64,000 bases of DNA, from positions 3,286,001 through 3,350,000 of the forward strand of contig OY821775.1 of assembly GCA_963682175.1 (NCBI GenBank). The letters run 5' to 3'. Below the pieces are notes generated by a model that was given only the letters and a program-made list of their open reading frames with translations, ran no database searches and had not been told where the DNA came from. The position numbers and the translations under genes are program-made. The DNA is from Triglochin maritima. Lineage: Eukaryota; Streptophyta; Magnoliopsida; Alismatales; Juncaginaceae. Of this stretch, positions 33,401 to 47,861 are shown piece after piece; the stretch's first letter is position 1, and each line of letters begins with the position of its first letter.

Positions 33401-36400
33401 TGAATATGAACCTTCGATCTAATGGCTATTTCATAAGAAGTTAGTAGATATTCGATTTTGATTACATAATATGGATTAACCAATTTCTAGTTCCCCATTA
33501 AGAGGCTACTTATAACAGAAGTTTGATTTTCATTACTTACTTTCATATAAAAAGGGCTCTTCATCTTCATCTATCTCTGCTTCTAATTCATCCTTGAATT
33601 GTTGTATACGATCGAGCTCCCACTCTTCCTGCTCCACATTCACTAGGTGCTCTATTTCGGATTTATCAATAATAGGATCCCATAAATCTAAGTATCGCAT
33701 TGCATATCTATCTATTGGCCTTAATTGGTTCCCAAATGAAGAACTTGCTTGTCCTGATGCCGCTGCTGCGGCAACAATCTGTTTGACATCAGCCAGCATA
33801 TCAATGTCTTCAGCCTTCTCAGCAATACTCAGAGCTTTATCTTCATCCAAAGGGCTATCAAATTGAGTACTAGCACTCTCCATCAGTGCAACCGATGTTC
33901 CAAGTTTGCTTTCATCTGCCTTCAATTCATCTGGTTTTACTTCGTCTTCATTAAAGGTTTCATCATCTTCTAATCTCCCCATATTCTCTTCTGTGAACTC
34001 TTGATTTTCAACAGCTTCCTCTTGTTCAACACGTTTCAGAGCCATGTAATCTGCCTCATCTTCGGCCTGCTTTAAAGCAGCTTCTACATCAGCATTTGAA
34101 AATTCCTCCTTGCCACCATCTGCAGCTGAACTATCCTTTTTTGAAGTTGTTCTGTGAAGAGACTGGTACCCTGAGAAAAGTTCCATAGGGTCAAGTTTTT
34201 TGAAAAACTCAGTATTGTAACTACCACCCTGTATAACCAAATCATCAAGAGCACGCTTTTGATTGGCTTTTTTCAATATATTTTCTTCAATTGAGCTCTC
34301 ACTAATTAGCCGATAAATATGCACTTCTCGAGTTTGCCCAATTCTATGGCATCTATCTTGAGCTTGTTGGTCCATTGCTGGATTCCAATCACTATCATAG
34401 AAGATGACTGTATCTGCTCCAACTAAATTAATGCCAACACCTCCACTACGCGTCGACAAAATGAAAAGAAAATATTTGGGATTTGTGTTGAACCGCTGCA
34501 TAAGAGTTTGTCTCTCTTCCGGTTGAGTGGAACCATCCAACCGCATATAGGTATAACCATATAAATTAATGAAGGCCTCCAGAACATCTAGCATCTTTGT
34601 CATCTGAGTGAAAATTAAGGCTCTGTGTCCTTCTGACTTAAGACGCCGCAGCAAAACTGCAAGCTCTTGAAGCTTTCCACAATCAAATTGTATAAGACGC
34701 CTGTCAGGAAAGTACACTTGTCGGCGAACTATGGCAGGTCTAATGGGTGACAAGAGCGGACTAAGCACTTCTCTGCATTCCTCCTTATAAGACGGATGCA
34801 GAAAAACAGGTGAATCTGGTTTGCTACACCAACATACAGGGAAAGGAACTCGTGCTGCAGGAATTGCAAACATAAAACCTTCAACAATGTCAAGCACCGA
34901 ATGTAAGCGTTCAACTGGCAGGAGAACAGCATCGGCTAACTTAGATGAAAAATTCAGATAGCACAATGGGTTATTCTTCTGCTCATGTATATGGTAGACA
35001 GGGTGTTTAACGGAGACAAGCTCCCTAAGGTTAGTTCCATAAATCGGCTTCTTCTTGCACCGCAACTTATTCCACCACCTAATAGCTGCTAGCCTTTCTT
35101 TTTTCTGCTTCAATCTTTCCTCCCAGATTGCCTTCTGAATCTCCTGAAAGATATTGGTTCCATGATTTCTCCTCTGATCAGATATCAAGTCATAGTGCTC
35201 CACATACTGAAGTTTTCCTAAGATGTCAACTTCTAATGACCCTGCCAATATAGACACTGATTCAACTTCTTCAGGTTCCCATGACACCATGTCAAACTCA
35301 AATTCTGTAAATATTAAACCCACCCCCCTTAAGTTAAGTTTGGAAAATGGGTCAGCAGAGATGATGGAACACACAGAAGAGCTCAACTGCATGTCCATCC
35401 CGGGCATATCAAATGAACTTATGATTGGACGGCCTTCAAAAAGGTCCGGATGATTACATACCTTGCGAAGCTGCATTATAACACTGATCATTCCAAAAAA
35501 ATTAGCACTTGCTAGTGTTGCTTGTGTTTCTGAACTTGCTATAAAATCCTCATACAAATTGCGCTGTCGTTTAGACAGTTTACAATATATGACATGTTCA
35601 TGCTTCTGTGGAAGTTGCTTCTCTACATCTCTTTTTAGGCGTCGAAGGATGAAAGGACGAAGAACGTTATGTAAGCGATCAAGTACATCTTTGTTAACTT
35701 TTTCCTGTCCTTCCACCATACCTGTAATTGGATTGCTAAACCAGTCCTTGAATTCCTGGTGAGACTGAAACACATGCGGCATCAAGAAATGCATCAGAGA
35801 CCATAATTCCATAAGATCATTCTGGAGTGGTGTCCCAGTGAGCAAGATTCTACGTTTTGAATTAAAATTTAAAAGAGTTTGCCATCTCTGAGATTTCCAG
35901 TTCTTTATAAGATGAGCTTCATCTAAGATAAGATATTTCCACTTTTTACGCTTGAAAACTTTTGAATCCTGTATGACCAGCCTGTAGGTCGTTATGCAGA
36001 TGTGAAAGGAATTGGGTTTTAACCAACCTTGCCTCTTGTGTTTTCTTTCTTTTGCACTTCCAAAATAAGTCAAAATTTTGAAAGCAGGACACCATTTGAG
36101 GAATTCAGTTTCCCAGTTGAGCATCACACTTGTGGGAACTACTATAAGATGAGGTCCCCAAATTCCCTTTTCACATGCCAAGTGTGCCAAAAGAGAAATT
36201 GTCATAATAGTCTTCCCCAAGCCCATTTCATCGGCCAATATTCCATTGAGTCTCTTCTCATACATAGTGACAAGCCAATCCAGTCCGATATGTTGATACT
36301 CACGAAGAGAGTGCTTTAGTAGGAAGGGTAACTTTGTACGGACTTTGGTAGTGGAGAAAGTGTTACCAGTAGGTTGTGCGGATCTTGCTGCTGCTGCTGC

Positions 36401-39400
36401 ATCAGCTATATTGTTTTCAGTCTCCTGTTCCTGAAGAGATCCATCATCAATTTCAACAGCAGTTTCTGTTTGTGAGTTAACATTCTCGATTTCGAAATGT
36501 TTCTTTTGCTCACTTGCAACACCACCTACTGAGAGACAGGGGCTTCCTTGTTGTGCACCATGTTGTTCACCATGATCCAAGCTGTAGTTAGAGTTTGAGG
36601 ATGTGCATTCAGAGTCAGCATCAGAACCATCAGCAGATACAGCACCCTAACAAAAATAAAGAAGAAACTTACTAAGTTAGACCTTGAAACAAAGAAGAAA
36701 TAAGATAAATAGAACATTCATACCTTCTTATACCTTGCAAGTAATTCCTCTATGGACATCTCATTCTCCTGTTGCAGCAATTTTATCTACAAAGGGGGGG
36801 AAATAATTACACAAGGGAAGCTTGGTGAGCATTTATTAAGACTGACAAGGCCAAATTCACTTTAATTTTGTTATAAAAAGTACACCTTGAACCCTAACTA
36901 ACTTATTCTCAATAAACCAGAGAAGCCAAAGAACTTATGGAGCCACAAGCGGAAGATGTTAACGAGGAGAGCAGATAATAGACAGGAATACTCAACAAGT
37001 ATTTAAAGTTACAAAGTATTACATAATAGGTGCTGAAACAGAAGAAACCCTGACCTCATCTGAAGGGTCGTTTTTTTCATTCATTGCCTGAAATTCCTCC
37101 TCAGAGAGGGTCGCTTCATCATCCTGTATGGACGGGAAAGCTCATAAGCATAAAAGATGTTGTATAAGCATGACAAAGAATTAAGCAAGCGGTTCAATCA
37201 TCACATCATAGATTTATTGTAAGCAAGTGCAAAAGCATGCAAGAATAGCACATGAGAAAACCAAATACCATCAAAAACATGTTGCGATGCATGAACATTG
37301 AACGTGATTTTCGCCAAGCTGTTAGATAAATAAGCACTACATTTAACACTACACCAGGCTTCAATATCCTTAATTGTGAAAAATATATCCTTAAACAAAT
37401 ACTTCTATTGCTCCAAATTATTTAGGAGGGTTCCAGTAAAGAGGGGGGAAGTTAGGAGTCACTAACGACAAATCAATATCTACAATCAGTACAGGGGAGA
37501 TGGAACAAATTCACAGCCATCCAATTTCAAGTTTGACAATATGCACGGATGCACCATATCTATACATGCACTTCAAAAAGTGAATGGGAATACTCCTTTG
37601 AAATTCCGAAAATATCCCTATACTATAAGTTCCGAAAATACTTTTTTTTTATCGGTCCGAAAATACTTCCATAATTTAGCCATGATAAGAATGTCAAGGC
37701 CAAATGCTTATTTGGTATTTTGGTGAATGTGTGGCATTGGTTTTGTATTTTGTTCCATATTAGAGTAATCTTGTTGTACCATGAGCTATTCAATTTTGAA
37801 TTTAACCAGTACTGAATTCATTTCTAATTTAAGATTAGACCATCACGATATGGTATTGTATTTCTAGATTTATCACATGTATAATCAGACAACTTGAAAT
37901 TACTAAATATGTCATGAATGATATTTCAAGGGCCACAGGGCCAACATGGCTATGACACTTCATTTTGGATGACTTTAACGTTAATTTTTTTAATCAAACT
38001 TAATCCCGTATATTCTTATCCCCTGGACTAAAACATATTAAAATTTTAAGTCCGTCCACGTTAGTTTTACCGTTGATCGAAAAAAATTATATTTCAACGG
38101 CTGAAATTTATTGAATTTCAAAATGTTTAGATCAATGTCTACAATTATCCATTTTATCTGAAACTTTTATCATATTCTCCTTACATGATATATATCTCTC
38201 GCTCAAAACATTTCATAAGAAACAAATAATTATAAGTGGCCAAAAATGAAGTGACAACCATGTTGGCTACGTTACCCTCATAGCCACATTAAGCCCTACT
38301 TCAATAGTATCAACATCAATTTATTCATTAAGATTTGTATATGTTTTTTCTTTAATTTTCCCTAAAATTCATTACACATGCGAAGCATGTGCCTTATGAG
38401 TAGTATAACCAAAAGAATTAAGTGAAGTGGTTTGCTATGTAAGACTTCCACTTCCGCAATTGTCATAGTGCATGTACGTGATCTGTTACCTTTCATGTCT
38501 GGTTCTTCTGCGTAAGCAGTATGCTAGAACCTCTGATGAGACTAAACAAAAGCTATTGGTGATGTAGGCAGATATAAACTTGGCCATCAGTACCGATTAG
38601 GATATCATTACTCACCAACATTTTCATGTCACCAATTACTAATACGTGGGACGCTTAAGAAAAATAATATATATGTTTTCATATCACAAAGCATGAATAT
38701 GGGATATGTGGCACAAAAGCAAGTAAGATAACATATAACAGAAACAACTGTATAAAAAAGTCAAAACCTTTTCCTCATAGTCAGCAGCGTAATCTGCATC
38801 CTGCAAAGAGAAAAGATCATCCTGTTAGTATCCACAAGATAGGTAAGGAAAAATACAAAGCTGTTGGTTTATTTATACAATCTGAGTATTCATTATATAA
38901 TAACCAGTAGCTGTTTATGCATATTATTAAACAGGCAAAATGAAATACAGGTTTTAGAATTCACTAGTCATTTGGTAGTATTTTAATTGCCTTTGTCGCT
39001 TGTAGGAAGGTTTATATCAGTTGATAGACACTTGGATAACTCTTTTTTTGTATCGGTGACAGATAACTATCATTTCAAACATATGGATTATAGACACCAA
39101 TGACGAAGCTTTAAAATTTGAATTGGTAGAAAGATATCGCAAACTTGAATATGGCTTAAGAGATGGTGATTGAAACTTATTACATCCCTCCGAGTGGGAC
39201 TATCATTTACCTTATCTACACGTAGAGTGGTTCCACAAGATTCATTATTAGTGTGAGCAAAGCCATTAACTTGATCATCAGTACCTAAGGAAGATGGATT
39301 GATCATAGTAAATTAGTCATATCATATAATTGGTGACAATTATGTTTGCATGATAACCCAACTTACTGATATCTCACCCTTAATCTGATCTGTGCCTTCC

Positions 39401-42400
39401 AAAACTGAATACCCATCCTCCAAAGTGACTTCCCCACTAACTGAGAAATATGACATACTTAAGACATGAATAATTGAAAAACTGCATGATCCAACATCGT
39501 ATTGTTTTTCATTGATTCCAAATTCGTAGGACAAAACAGCCCAAGCAACATTCATAAAAGCCAATGCAAATACAAATTTTACCTTTGCCTTCGCAATCAC
39601 GCTGAAGAATTTCTTCAAGTGGAAAATCAATATCATTCATCAAGGCTGCCAATTCCTCTCTACGCTCCTCCTCGGTAATGAGAGCTTCATCTTCTTCCAT
39701 AGTATGCTCGTCATCTTCCTGAAATAGCAATAGACATTTCATTTTCTCCAGATGTCAATTAAATTGATGGAAGATCCATAAGAAATTGTTTGAAGATAGT
39801 AATTTCACTTGGTTGAAGGAGGATATAAGCAACAGATGAACAAAGCATAAGTTTATGCAAGTCTAGTTGCAAAATGTCTATCAAAACAAAACCTGAAGAG
39901 CTAAGTTGCAAATGGTTAAGGCAGACTCTAAAATTGCTTCAATGAACATAAACAATGCAATGTTGATGAGTTGATCAACTGGTCTGGATGTCTGATTCCT
40001 CATAGGTGAACCAACAAATGTTGCTACTTCTCATTCTGTCAGTCTCATTGTTTCCACATTACAAAGTGTTAGATTAGTGCCTCACCAACCAACAAGAATG
40101 GATACTTTTAGACCTTTGGTGTGTTTTTGTATTTGCATCATATCATCTCTGATACTTACACCGATCTAATACTTTTGAATAGCTATCCCGTACTTCACTT
40201 AAAGTATCCTAACAAGGTGCAGGTATGGGCAAAGGAAGTGAACTAGGTGGCGGATTTGGTTGATGTTCGGGAGCGGGCTTCGGGAGAGGAGGTAGGTGGA
40301 GAGGGATGAGGGAAGAATCCCACAATAGCATTTTGGTCACTTCATCCCATTAAAGAAATTTAACAGAAAAAAGTTGACGGTAACTGGATGGAGGGAGATA
40401 CTAGTGGTCTTCTATAGAACACATCGCAACATAATTTAAATAGATATCTTATAATTCACTTCCTCATTTCAAATCCACTTTGGAAATGCTTTAATGCTTT
40501 TTATTCATAATCAAAGGGGATGCCACAAATATTTCCAAAATAAATTCACTTTGGAGATGCTTTATAAGTTTGATGATATTTATTCATGACTAAAGGGGAT
40601 GAATAAATAAATCTGTGAATAACACATCTCCGTATATCATGTTCGACTTCTATCAACCATAGTCCACATATCCATATTGTATCTATCTTCTATGTCTACC
40701 CATGTTCGATAATAAAACAAATTTAACCAACTAACCCGACTAGTCACTACCCATGCTTCAATGGACTGTAGCACCTTAAAAATTCCTCCAAGCTTCCAAC
40801 TCAACAAATAAGTTGGAGCTTCAATAAATTAGAGATGTCCATGCTCTAAGCCTTTAACAGTGTTGAGGTGGGCAAAGCACAACAAATATTTATTTTCCTT
40901 TATCAATGTTGTTAAGCTTAATGGCCAGACAACTGAGATTATTTTGCTTGGCCTGTCTAGAGCCAATAGAAAACAGAGATCAAATTCAAATCACATTTAC
41001 TGGAATAACTGGATCAGTATGGTTTTCCTACTTCCTACAAATTAGATCACTTTGTACTGAAAACATGCATAATTGACCCTGCAATAGCAGACACAAAGTG
41101 CTGAATGAATAATATAATATTCCCACAGAAAAAAACATGTCTTTATTATGCATTCAATGCTAGATCATAAAATTCACACTGGATGGAAAGTAAACTGTAC
41201 GGAGGAGGGGGGGAGACACTTACAGACTCGTCTTCAGATCGATCAATGTCCACACCATAAACCTGATTGTCTGAAGTGATTCACCCAGCAGGTCAAATGG
41301 AAATCTAAGTTAGTGAAATTCAAAAATATAAAGGAACTGACTGGAATACAAACACAACTTACCATCAATAGCCTTTGCAATTCCATCAGCCTTTTCATCT
41401 AAATAGTATTCCTGCTTGATCTTAGAATCAGTGCTTGCTAAACCATCCGGATGATGTATATCACCAAGGTTTTCGGCTAACATAGTGGAATACCTAAAAC
41501 AAATGCATAGCAAATATATCCTATTAAATTCCAAATCTTTCTAGAAAAACTGCAAAAGCAATATGGAACCATTGAGACCTTTCTGTTTGACCTAGGAGGA
41601 AATCAAGTTGTTTATCAAGAGCCTTCTTTTTTCTTTCCTCAAGGACCAACTGATGCTTATACAGAACCTATAATGATGGCAAACAAAAAGTTGCTTACAT
41701 GATACAACATATAATAAAGTAAAGAAAGCAAGCACCATAAAAGAGCCAACTAGAATGGAAAATTGTGAACTTGCCAGTTTCTCGATTTTTGTCCAAAATT
41801 TCTTCATTTCTTTAGAAATATTAAGTGCAACTTTTCTTATACGTTGCTCTTCCTCCTGATATTATCAACGAACGGACAAAACAAATTAAGACAAACTGAT
41901 CGGGAAAAGAACAGTCTAAAGATACAACACACAAGTACGCAAGACATAATAATATCACAACAAAATGTCACATATAGACCTTCACTTTCTTTTCTCCTTT
42001 GGTTGCTTGATCGAACATGCATTTGCTGGCCTTTATTGCAACCTTTTTTGCCTGAGCAAGTTTCCATTTTCTCTCTGACTCAAAATCCTGAACTCAAGAT
42101 TAAGTGAGAAAGTGATGTAAGATTTGGTGAGTTGAACAATATTCACACGAATGCTGCTTGCTGTTTCAGCACTACAGAACCAAAATAATTGGGGATCATC
42201 CGCTTGATTGCCTATATGCGCAAGGAACCAGAAAGGAGAGCTCTGTACTGACTCGAGAGTAGTTAGTAGCTCCCCATTCATAAAAAGATATTGTGAAAGG
42301 GGAGAATCTAAAGACCTTTTAATTGGCAATCATTTCCACAAAGCATTCAGATAATATGGGTAATGGGAAGATACAACTGGAAAATGGTGAGCAATCTTAA

Positions 42401-43631
42401 GCTTCAAGAAGAGGTTTCACAATGGAGATCCCTGACTGGAAGTGTACTTGAAACTCGAAAGAAGGGAGGGAAGAGAGAGAACCTTCCAGGTTCCGGCAAG
42501 TAATATACCCAAGTGCTACTATCCAAAAGACTCAACCTCTATGTTAGTCATTGAAGAAAATATTTAATTACATAAGGATTCTTTGCAACCACTGAGAATG
42601 TAAGGATGATTACCTTGGAAAGCCACACCATCTCCTCTAAAACATGATCCCAATGAGTTTTCGGTCGTCGGGGTTCTTTGGAAGTTTCAACGGGCTGTTA
42701 GATGTGAACAATAATTACAAACAAAGCCTTATGTGTTTTTAAACAGGTATGTATAATAAATTCGTTTTACAATTTAATGTCGTGAAATCGGACCAAAGAA
42801 TTGTGAGTTTGTAACATTTAACCACAATACTTAAAGGTCTAAGGAAAAAGCTAGTGCATTGATACAACTATATACTTTTTCCTTTGATTAACAGTTATTG
42901 CTTAAAATTAAAGTAACTTCCTTAATAAATAACAAAATTCAATCTTATAAGAAAATCTTGAAATTCCTGGTGTAAAATATTCTATACACAAAGGCATTCA
43001 TAAATTCAAACAAATGATATAAATGCGATAACAATTACCAAACTAATATGCATTTATGATAGTACAAAGGTCTGTTTGAAACACCTAGTTTTTGAAGTTT
43101 GGATTCTCAAAAGTTAACTTTTGGACATTTTTTCCTAGTTTCTCAAAAGCTAGCGTCTAAGGTGTTGTTGCAATTCACCCAAAATCCAGCTTTTGGAGAA
43201 AACCTATCCTTGGCTTAGCTTCTTGATTTGTATATAAAACCTCAACCACCAAAAGCTAAAAGTGAACTGTTAAATCGTCGTTTGGGGACACCCACTAGCT
43301 TTTGAGTGATTTTGCAAATTACACCAAACTCTAAACTCAGAAAGTTGGTGTCCCCAAACAGACCGAAGAATAAGACATAATAAAATTAGAAAATGACTAT
43401 TGCAGAAAGCAAACATTCTATAACATTTCATAAGACACTTGTAGCAAAATAACAAAATTAACATGTTAAAATGATGAAGGTACAAAAATTGCAACCAATG
43501 TAAGTTCAATTCCATCAAACATGCACTACGCACATGAGGATATGAGTTTCAAAAGGATTATGGCATCAAACCTTTGACCTTCTGGTTTTTGTTTCATGAT
43601 CAGATCTGGATCTGAGACCCTTCGAGGCCAT
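30469..43631 (-). CDS. PIE1: SWR1-complex ATPase PIE1 (Swi2/Snf2 family), about 1982 aa
   Basis: PIE1 is the nuclear ATPase that swaps H2A for H2A.Z in nucleosomes. Exons: 43631-43572 (MASKGLRSRSDHETKTRRSK), 42694-42614, 42087-41980, 41855-41775, 41667-41579, 41493-41363, 41270-41224, 39718-39583, 39440-39363, 39284-39211, 38800-38768, 37123-37055, 36786-36724, 36646-33541, 33034-32970, 32884-32814, 32584-31831, 31579-31074, 30865-30469. They total 5949 nt in one frame. Domains: HSA (about 25-75, RRPKTHWDHVLEEMVWLS); ATPase lobe 1 with DEMGLGKT near 489 and DEAH near 592; lobe 2 from about 990 (RALIFTQMTKMLDVLEAF; QAQDRCHRIGQTREVHIYRL) after the long SWR1-type insert; SANT/Myb-like region near 1600 (GGFYRGRCRH). 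The length is close to the Arabidopsis protein. Intron 4 has a GC donor (CTG|GCAAGT). The exon 9 donor is the one unsure border: the best GTAAGT breaks the frame, while a GT four bases on keeps it. MITEs lie in introns 1 and 12. Confidence 0.93.
37934..38290. mobile_element. MITE in PIE1 intron 12
   Basis: Imperfect terminal inverted repeats of about 30 bp: CCAACATGGCTATGACACTT with CATTTT at the left, and its complement-strand partner CCAACATGGTTGTCACTTCA at the right. The middle is AT-rich with no gene. Superfamily not assigned. Confidence 0.55.
43067..43366. mobile_element. MITE in PIE1 intron 1
   Basis: Ends GGTCTGTTTGAAACACC and the complement of GGTGTCCCCAAACAGACC form an inverted repeat; the CTGTTTGG-type tip is common among plant hAT-related MITEs. 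The interior carries inverted AAAGCTAAAAGT / AGCTTTTG motifs. Target duplication not clear. Confidence 0.55.
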
Positions 43632-46600
43632 CTCTCCCTTCTAAATTAACCTACTCCAACCTCTGCATTCTGCATTTACAAAAATTCAAATCTATCGGGT
43701 TTTAAGGTTGGAATTCACACCGAACATTCCCAAACAATGTGAACAAATTTACATGTGAAATATGTAAATAGAGTAGTTTAAAATAGAGTAATCAGATCAA
43801 AATCTGGAACAATAAGTAGATTATAACTGAAAGTGGAGAAAATTCAGCAACCAAACCAACCAGGTCGTAAGCAAAATGAGTTTGAATGAGAATGTGGCCC
43901 AGAAGTTGGATGGGAAAGCAAGGTAATGAAACCCACACCATATGTCAAACATGTCAGGTAACCAGATCAATGTGTCACCTGTTCAATCCATTAGAGAATC
44001 AACTGAACTGTGGTGTCTGCATCACATCGTATATGTACTCTCAATTTAAAATTTTGAAATTATCCAAATAACCTAATGTAGATTTTGATTGGAGCATACA
44101 TTTAGACCCGGCGAATCAGCTATTGATTCAGCACAGAACCTGCAAAACTGGATTTTATACCCCTAACCAAACAAGTACAGTTGCTAAGCCCATGATTGAA
44201 AGTGGCAAAATTACAGAGTTTAGTGTACCTAAATAGATAGTGATAAGGTTTCATCTTTGTGATCTTTATAGTGACAAACAGACCATTAGATTTTTTTAAG
44301 TAATAGACAAAAGATTTCTTAGGACTAATTTTCATATGCAGTTTGTGGTTTCTGAATCGACATTCCATTTGAAAACAGGTTCAGGAGAGACATAATATAA
44401 CCAAAAGGTTACCACCAAATCTTTATAATGTAAGCAAATATAAACAACAGAAATATAACTAATTGTTTCTCGATAAATGGTACAAGAAACTCAATATGCT
44501 TGGTTATTTCAAATTCTTCTTTAAACAAGAAAAACCATTTTTGCCCTGTCCATATGAATCGTTTCAGAATTAAAAACATTGTCTTCTTTTCACTTAACTT
44601 CGATGTGATGGGAATTGATGCAAATTGAAAATCGTGTTGCCGACAAGAATGAGGAAATCCGAGAAGAAGAAAATTCTAGCAAGCGAGCTTTTACCATTGT
44701 AGTAGTTTACTCTTATGAGTGGTTATCTGTACCTTGCTTACTGAAAAAACTTTCTTGTATTTTGTTGTAGGGTGGTTGCGCACCATTACGATCCGATCCT
44801 ATCTCTATTAATGCAATATCTTACTTTCAAAAAAACAATACAAGAGAAAATTCCAAAATTGAGAACAAAAGTACAACACAAATGGGAAGGAAAAAGTATC
44901 TATTTATATTGCTTACCTCAACTACAACCCTCATCAAGGGTTTATAAAGGCTACAATCCAATGATTGCAATACCTCACAATCCTAACAAACTCAACAATA
45001 AAAGAATAAAATATGGAACAACTCCCAAGAAATATTAAAATTTGCCAATGTTGATTGTTGAGATTACATCTTGATTCTTGAATTCAAAGTTATAGTGTAT
45101 TGAGTGTTCATGACCTAAAATACCCTTCATGCCTCCTAGGAATTTCGTCAAACATATTTAGAGCGATCAAAACTAACTAATCAATCAATGTGCCAACAAA
45201 AAGTATGGCACCAACCAAGAACTTGAGCACAAAACAACCGAAAAGAACTCAAAAGAGAGGGTAAGCAAACCAAAATAAGCGACGTATGAAAGTTCGTAAT
45301 ACACCTATGTCCTCAAAGAGGTCTTTTGCAGATTTCCTTCCACTAAATCACCTCCGAACCAAAAGTCAAACCAAGATTCAAGATTAGAGACAATGTGTTC
45401 TCCAAAGTACACACGCCTTTCTACTCTCCCAAGAAAGGACTCCTAATTTTCAAGTTTCTTCCTATCTTTTATGGTGCTTAAAACCCTTGTTACAAAATGG
45501 GAAGCCAAGTTTCGTAACCTAAATTTTATAGAGTTGAGGCCCTCTTATTCAATTCCCGGTACCCTTAAGCCAAGGGTGAAAGTGTCATAAAACATATTAC
45601 ACAACTAGTTTGACCGTCGAACAATCGACCACTAGATAAGAGTGATTGCTTCCAAACTTGTATTTCATCACTCTTGGCACCTCGACTAGAAATTCATCAG
45701 TTGAATTCTAAAAGTTAGTTAGGATTGTGAGGTGTTGGAAGAAAAACACGAAAATGGTGGAGCATTTAGACGGTCATTTTTGAAATCCGAAGCACAATGG
45801 TTATTGTATCCAAAAACAATAGTGATGGAAAATTGTCGACCATTCAACATACAATGTTTCCTTATTTAAAGGAGACCATGAGATTGATCTCCATGAACTT
45901 TTAGACCAAGGGAAATGCTACAAGGAAATGTAGTCCATTGAGGATATTGGATTCGACTCGAGTTTCTTTATTGGTTTTATTTTGGGGATTTGGGTTGGAT
46001 TTGAGTTTCGATGGGATTTAACTTAAAGGACAATGAAATGGTTAAACTAAGGCTTCTTGAGTGGGTAAGAGTTGTCGGTGTGAACTTTCTCTAATTGATG
46101 AACTCATTTGGATTGTGGTTTTCCTCTCTAGGGTGGAGGGGTTTCCATGTCATATCGTTGTTTTCTTCATTAGCGCGTTCTCATTCAACCTTGCAAGTTT
46201 CTCTTTATTGAGATCCCAGAGGTGCCAAAATCCCCAACAATAATAGGTGCTCCCTCACGTCCTACATTCTCTTTGCCACGACATCTACAAGCTCCACATC
46301 TCACCTTTAGTTTTCCAAGTGTCGCACTTCTAGGGCACATATCACTGTGTTTCTATCTACTCTTTCTTTACAATCCAAAACCTACCATAAATGATAAATT
46401 GCAAGGTTCACTGGACGCTCACCATGTGACACACTCATACACATGTACTTGAGTATGCTCGAAGGCAAGTTACCTTTTTTTATCAGACAAGTTCCCTGTG
46501 TTTTTTTATCAGGCATGTTTCCTATACTTTGAGTTTGAACTAATTCTCCCGCTTCACATGAAGGAATCCAACCATAACCCAATTAGCATCTCAAGATATG

Positions 46601-46776
46601 CATCAACATTTAACATACATTCTCAAAAGCCATTGTCATGAGCATCTCACTGTAATGCGCGGAAGAAAAAAACAAAAAATTGAGAAGCAAGGCTTAAGCT
46701 CTGCGACACTCCACCATCCATACCTCCCAAACTAAACATACATAAATCACAAAAACGTATAAGACTTAAACCAAAC
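43632..46776 (-). other. Probable PIE1 5' UTR intron with inserted repeat DNA
   Basis: 38 bases upstream of the PIE1 ATG an acceptor-like TGTAAATGCAG (ending at 43670) suggests a leader intron. A donor-like ATAG|GTTTGG at 46776 would close it, giving an intron of about 3.1 kb. 44700-46000 contains retroelement-like DNA (including GTCGAACAATCGACC near 45613, a degenerate palindrome motif) but no readable pol or gag. Confidence 0.4.
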
Positions 46777-47225
46777 CTATAATCGAGCAACACGTTTCTT
46801 CTTCTCTAGTTCGACTCCTTCCCAACCACCAGCTCCAAAGTAGCTCCACAGCGGAGAGAAAACCTTCCAACCTGCAGAAACCCAACTTTAAGGTGAAAGT
46901 CACGAGAAAAGGCACAAACGAGGGCAAACTTAGGCGAAAAGGTGGGAAAAGGAGAAAATGCCTCGAACAACACGAGTTTCGGGGGTGGGAGAGGAGGAGA
47001 AGGACTGGGGGTGGAAAAGGAGGTTGGCGTGAGGGGACGGACCTGGAGAGTCCGATCTGGAGGAAAGCGGAGGATATCGCCGGAGCAACGGCGGAGGCGC
47101 GGAGGCGATTGGAGGAGGGGAAAGGAGAGAGTCGGGGTGAGGTGAGGGTTTGTTCGAGAATCGTGAGATGGGAGATTTTGGAGAAATTGCATAAAGTGTT
47201 CCGATGGAAGCGTGAGTTCATGACT
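46777..47225 (-). promoter_or_regulatory. Probable PIE1 5' UTR exon and promoter-proximal region
   Basis: This stretch is C/T-rich on the minus strand and much less AT-rich than its surroundings, as is typical of plant 5' UTRs and core promoters. It ends in a plausible donor at 46776. It has open frames on both strands, but none resembles a known protein and PIE1 is the only downstream gene. A TSS near 47.2 kb is inference. Confidence 0.4.
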
Positions 47226-47662
47226 TGACTCGTGGGAGTATATATTTTTTTCTTTTCGTGTGACGGTTTTGCCCTCGGTTTGTGTTTGGTATTACGAGGT
47301 GGGGATTGGTGGTTGTGTAAATGTGTAATGGTTGATCGACGGTGGGGATTGGTTTTGTTTGAGGCGGTAATCGTGGATCAGACGGTGGAGATTGTTTGAG
47401 TTGGGTCTTACTTCAAAGTCAAAGTTCTTTGTGAACCAAAAGGTCGAAGGAATACATTATACGTTCACTTATGGCCAACTTGAGTTGTGTACGTGGGTTC
47501 CATGATCTTCCTAACATCTCAATTCAAATCATTTTTTCAAGTTGTAAAATTAAAGATCTGTTTGGCATAGGAAATTGACGGAAAATAAATTCTTTTGTCA
47601 CGAAGTAAATAAAGAAAAATAGTGACTATTAATAGGGGAATAAATGAGTTGGGTTTTACTTG
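47226..47662. other. Upstream intergenic DNA of PIE1
   Basis: No gene or complete repeat seen. Confidence 0.4.
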
Positions 47663-47861
47663 AATAAAAAAATAATCATGCAATTTATGTTTTTTATTTT
47701 CAAAAGTAGTGTTAATATTTGTACTATTAAAAGTTTTATGTCATATATAATTATCAAGTTATTTAACGTATTTATACTTGTTAAGTTTGAGATATATAAT
47801 TGTGAGTAGCTTCTCGTACTAAATATTTTATGTAATTTATTATTATTATTGACGTTGTTTA
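47663..47861. repeat. Left half of a direct repeat, split by a solo LTR
   Basis: It matches 50435-50620; the remaining part of the unit resumes at about 49857-49960 and matches 50615-50712. The right-hand copy is continuous, so this copy is the interrupted one. Confidence 0.75.

Noticed and set aside
37124..38767. Extra exon in the large PIE1 intron 12
   Set aside because: Open frames here overlap a MITE and AT-rich DNA; flanking exons already join in frame.
46766..47228. Overlapping open frames up to 151 codons on both strands
   Set aside because: Compositionally biased C/T-rich leader upstream of PIE1; no recognisable protein and no consistent codon pattern.
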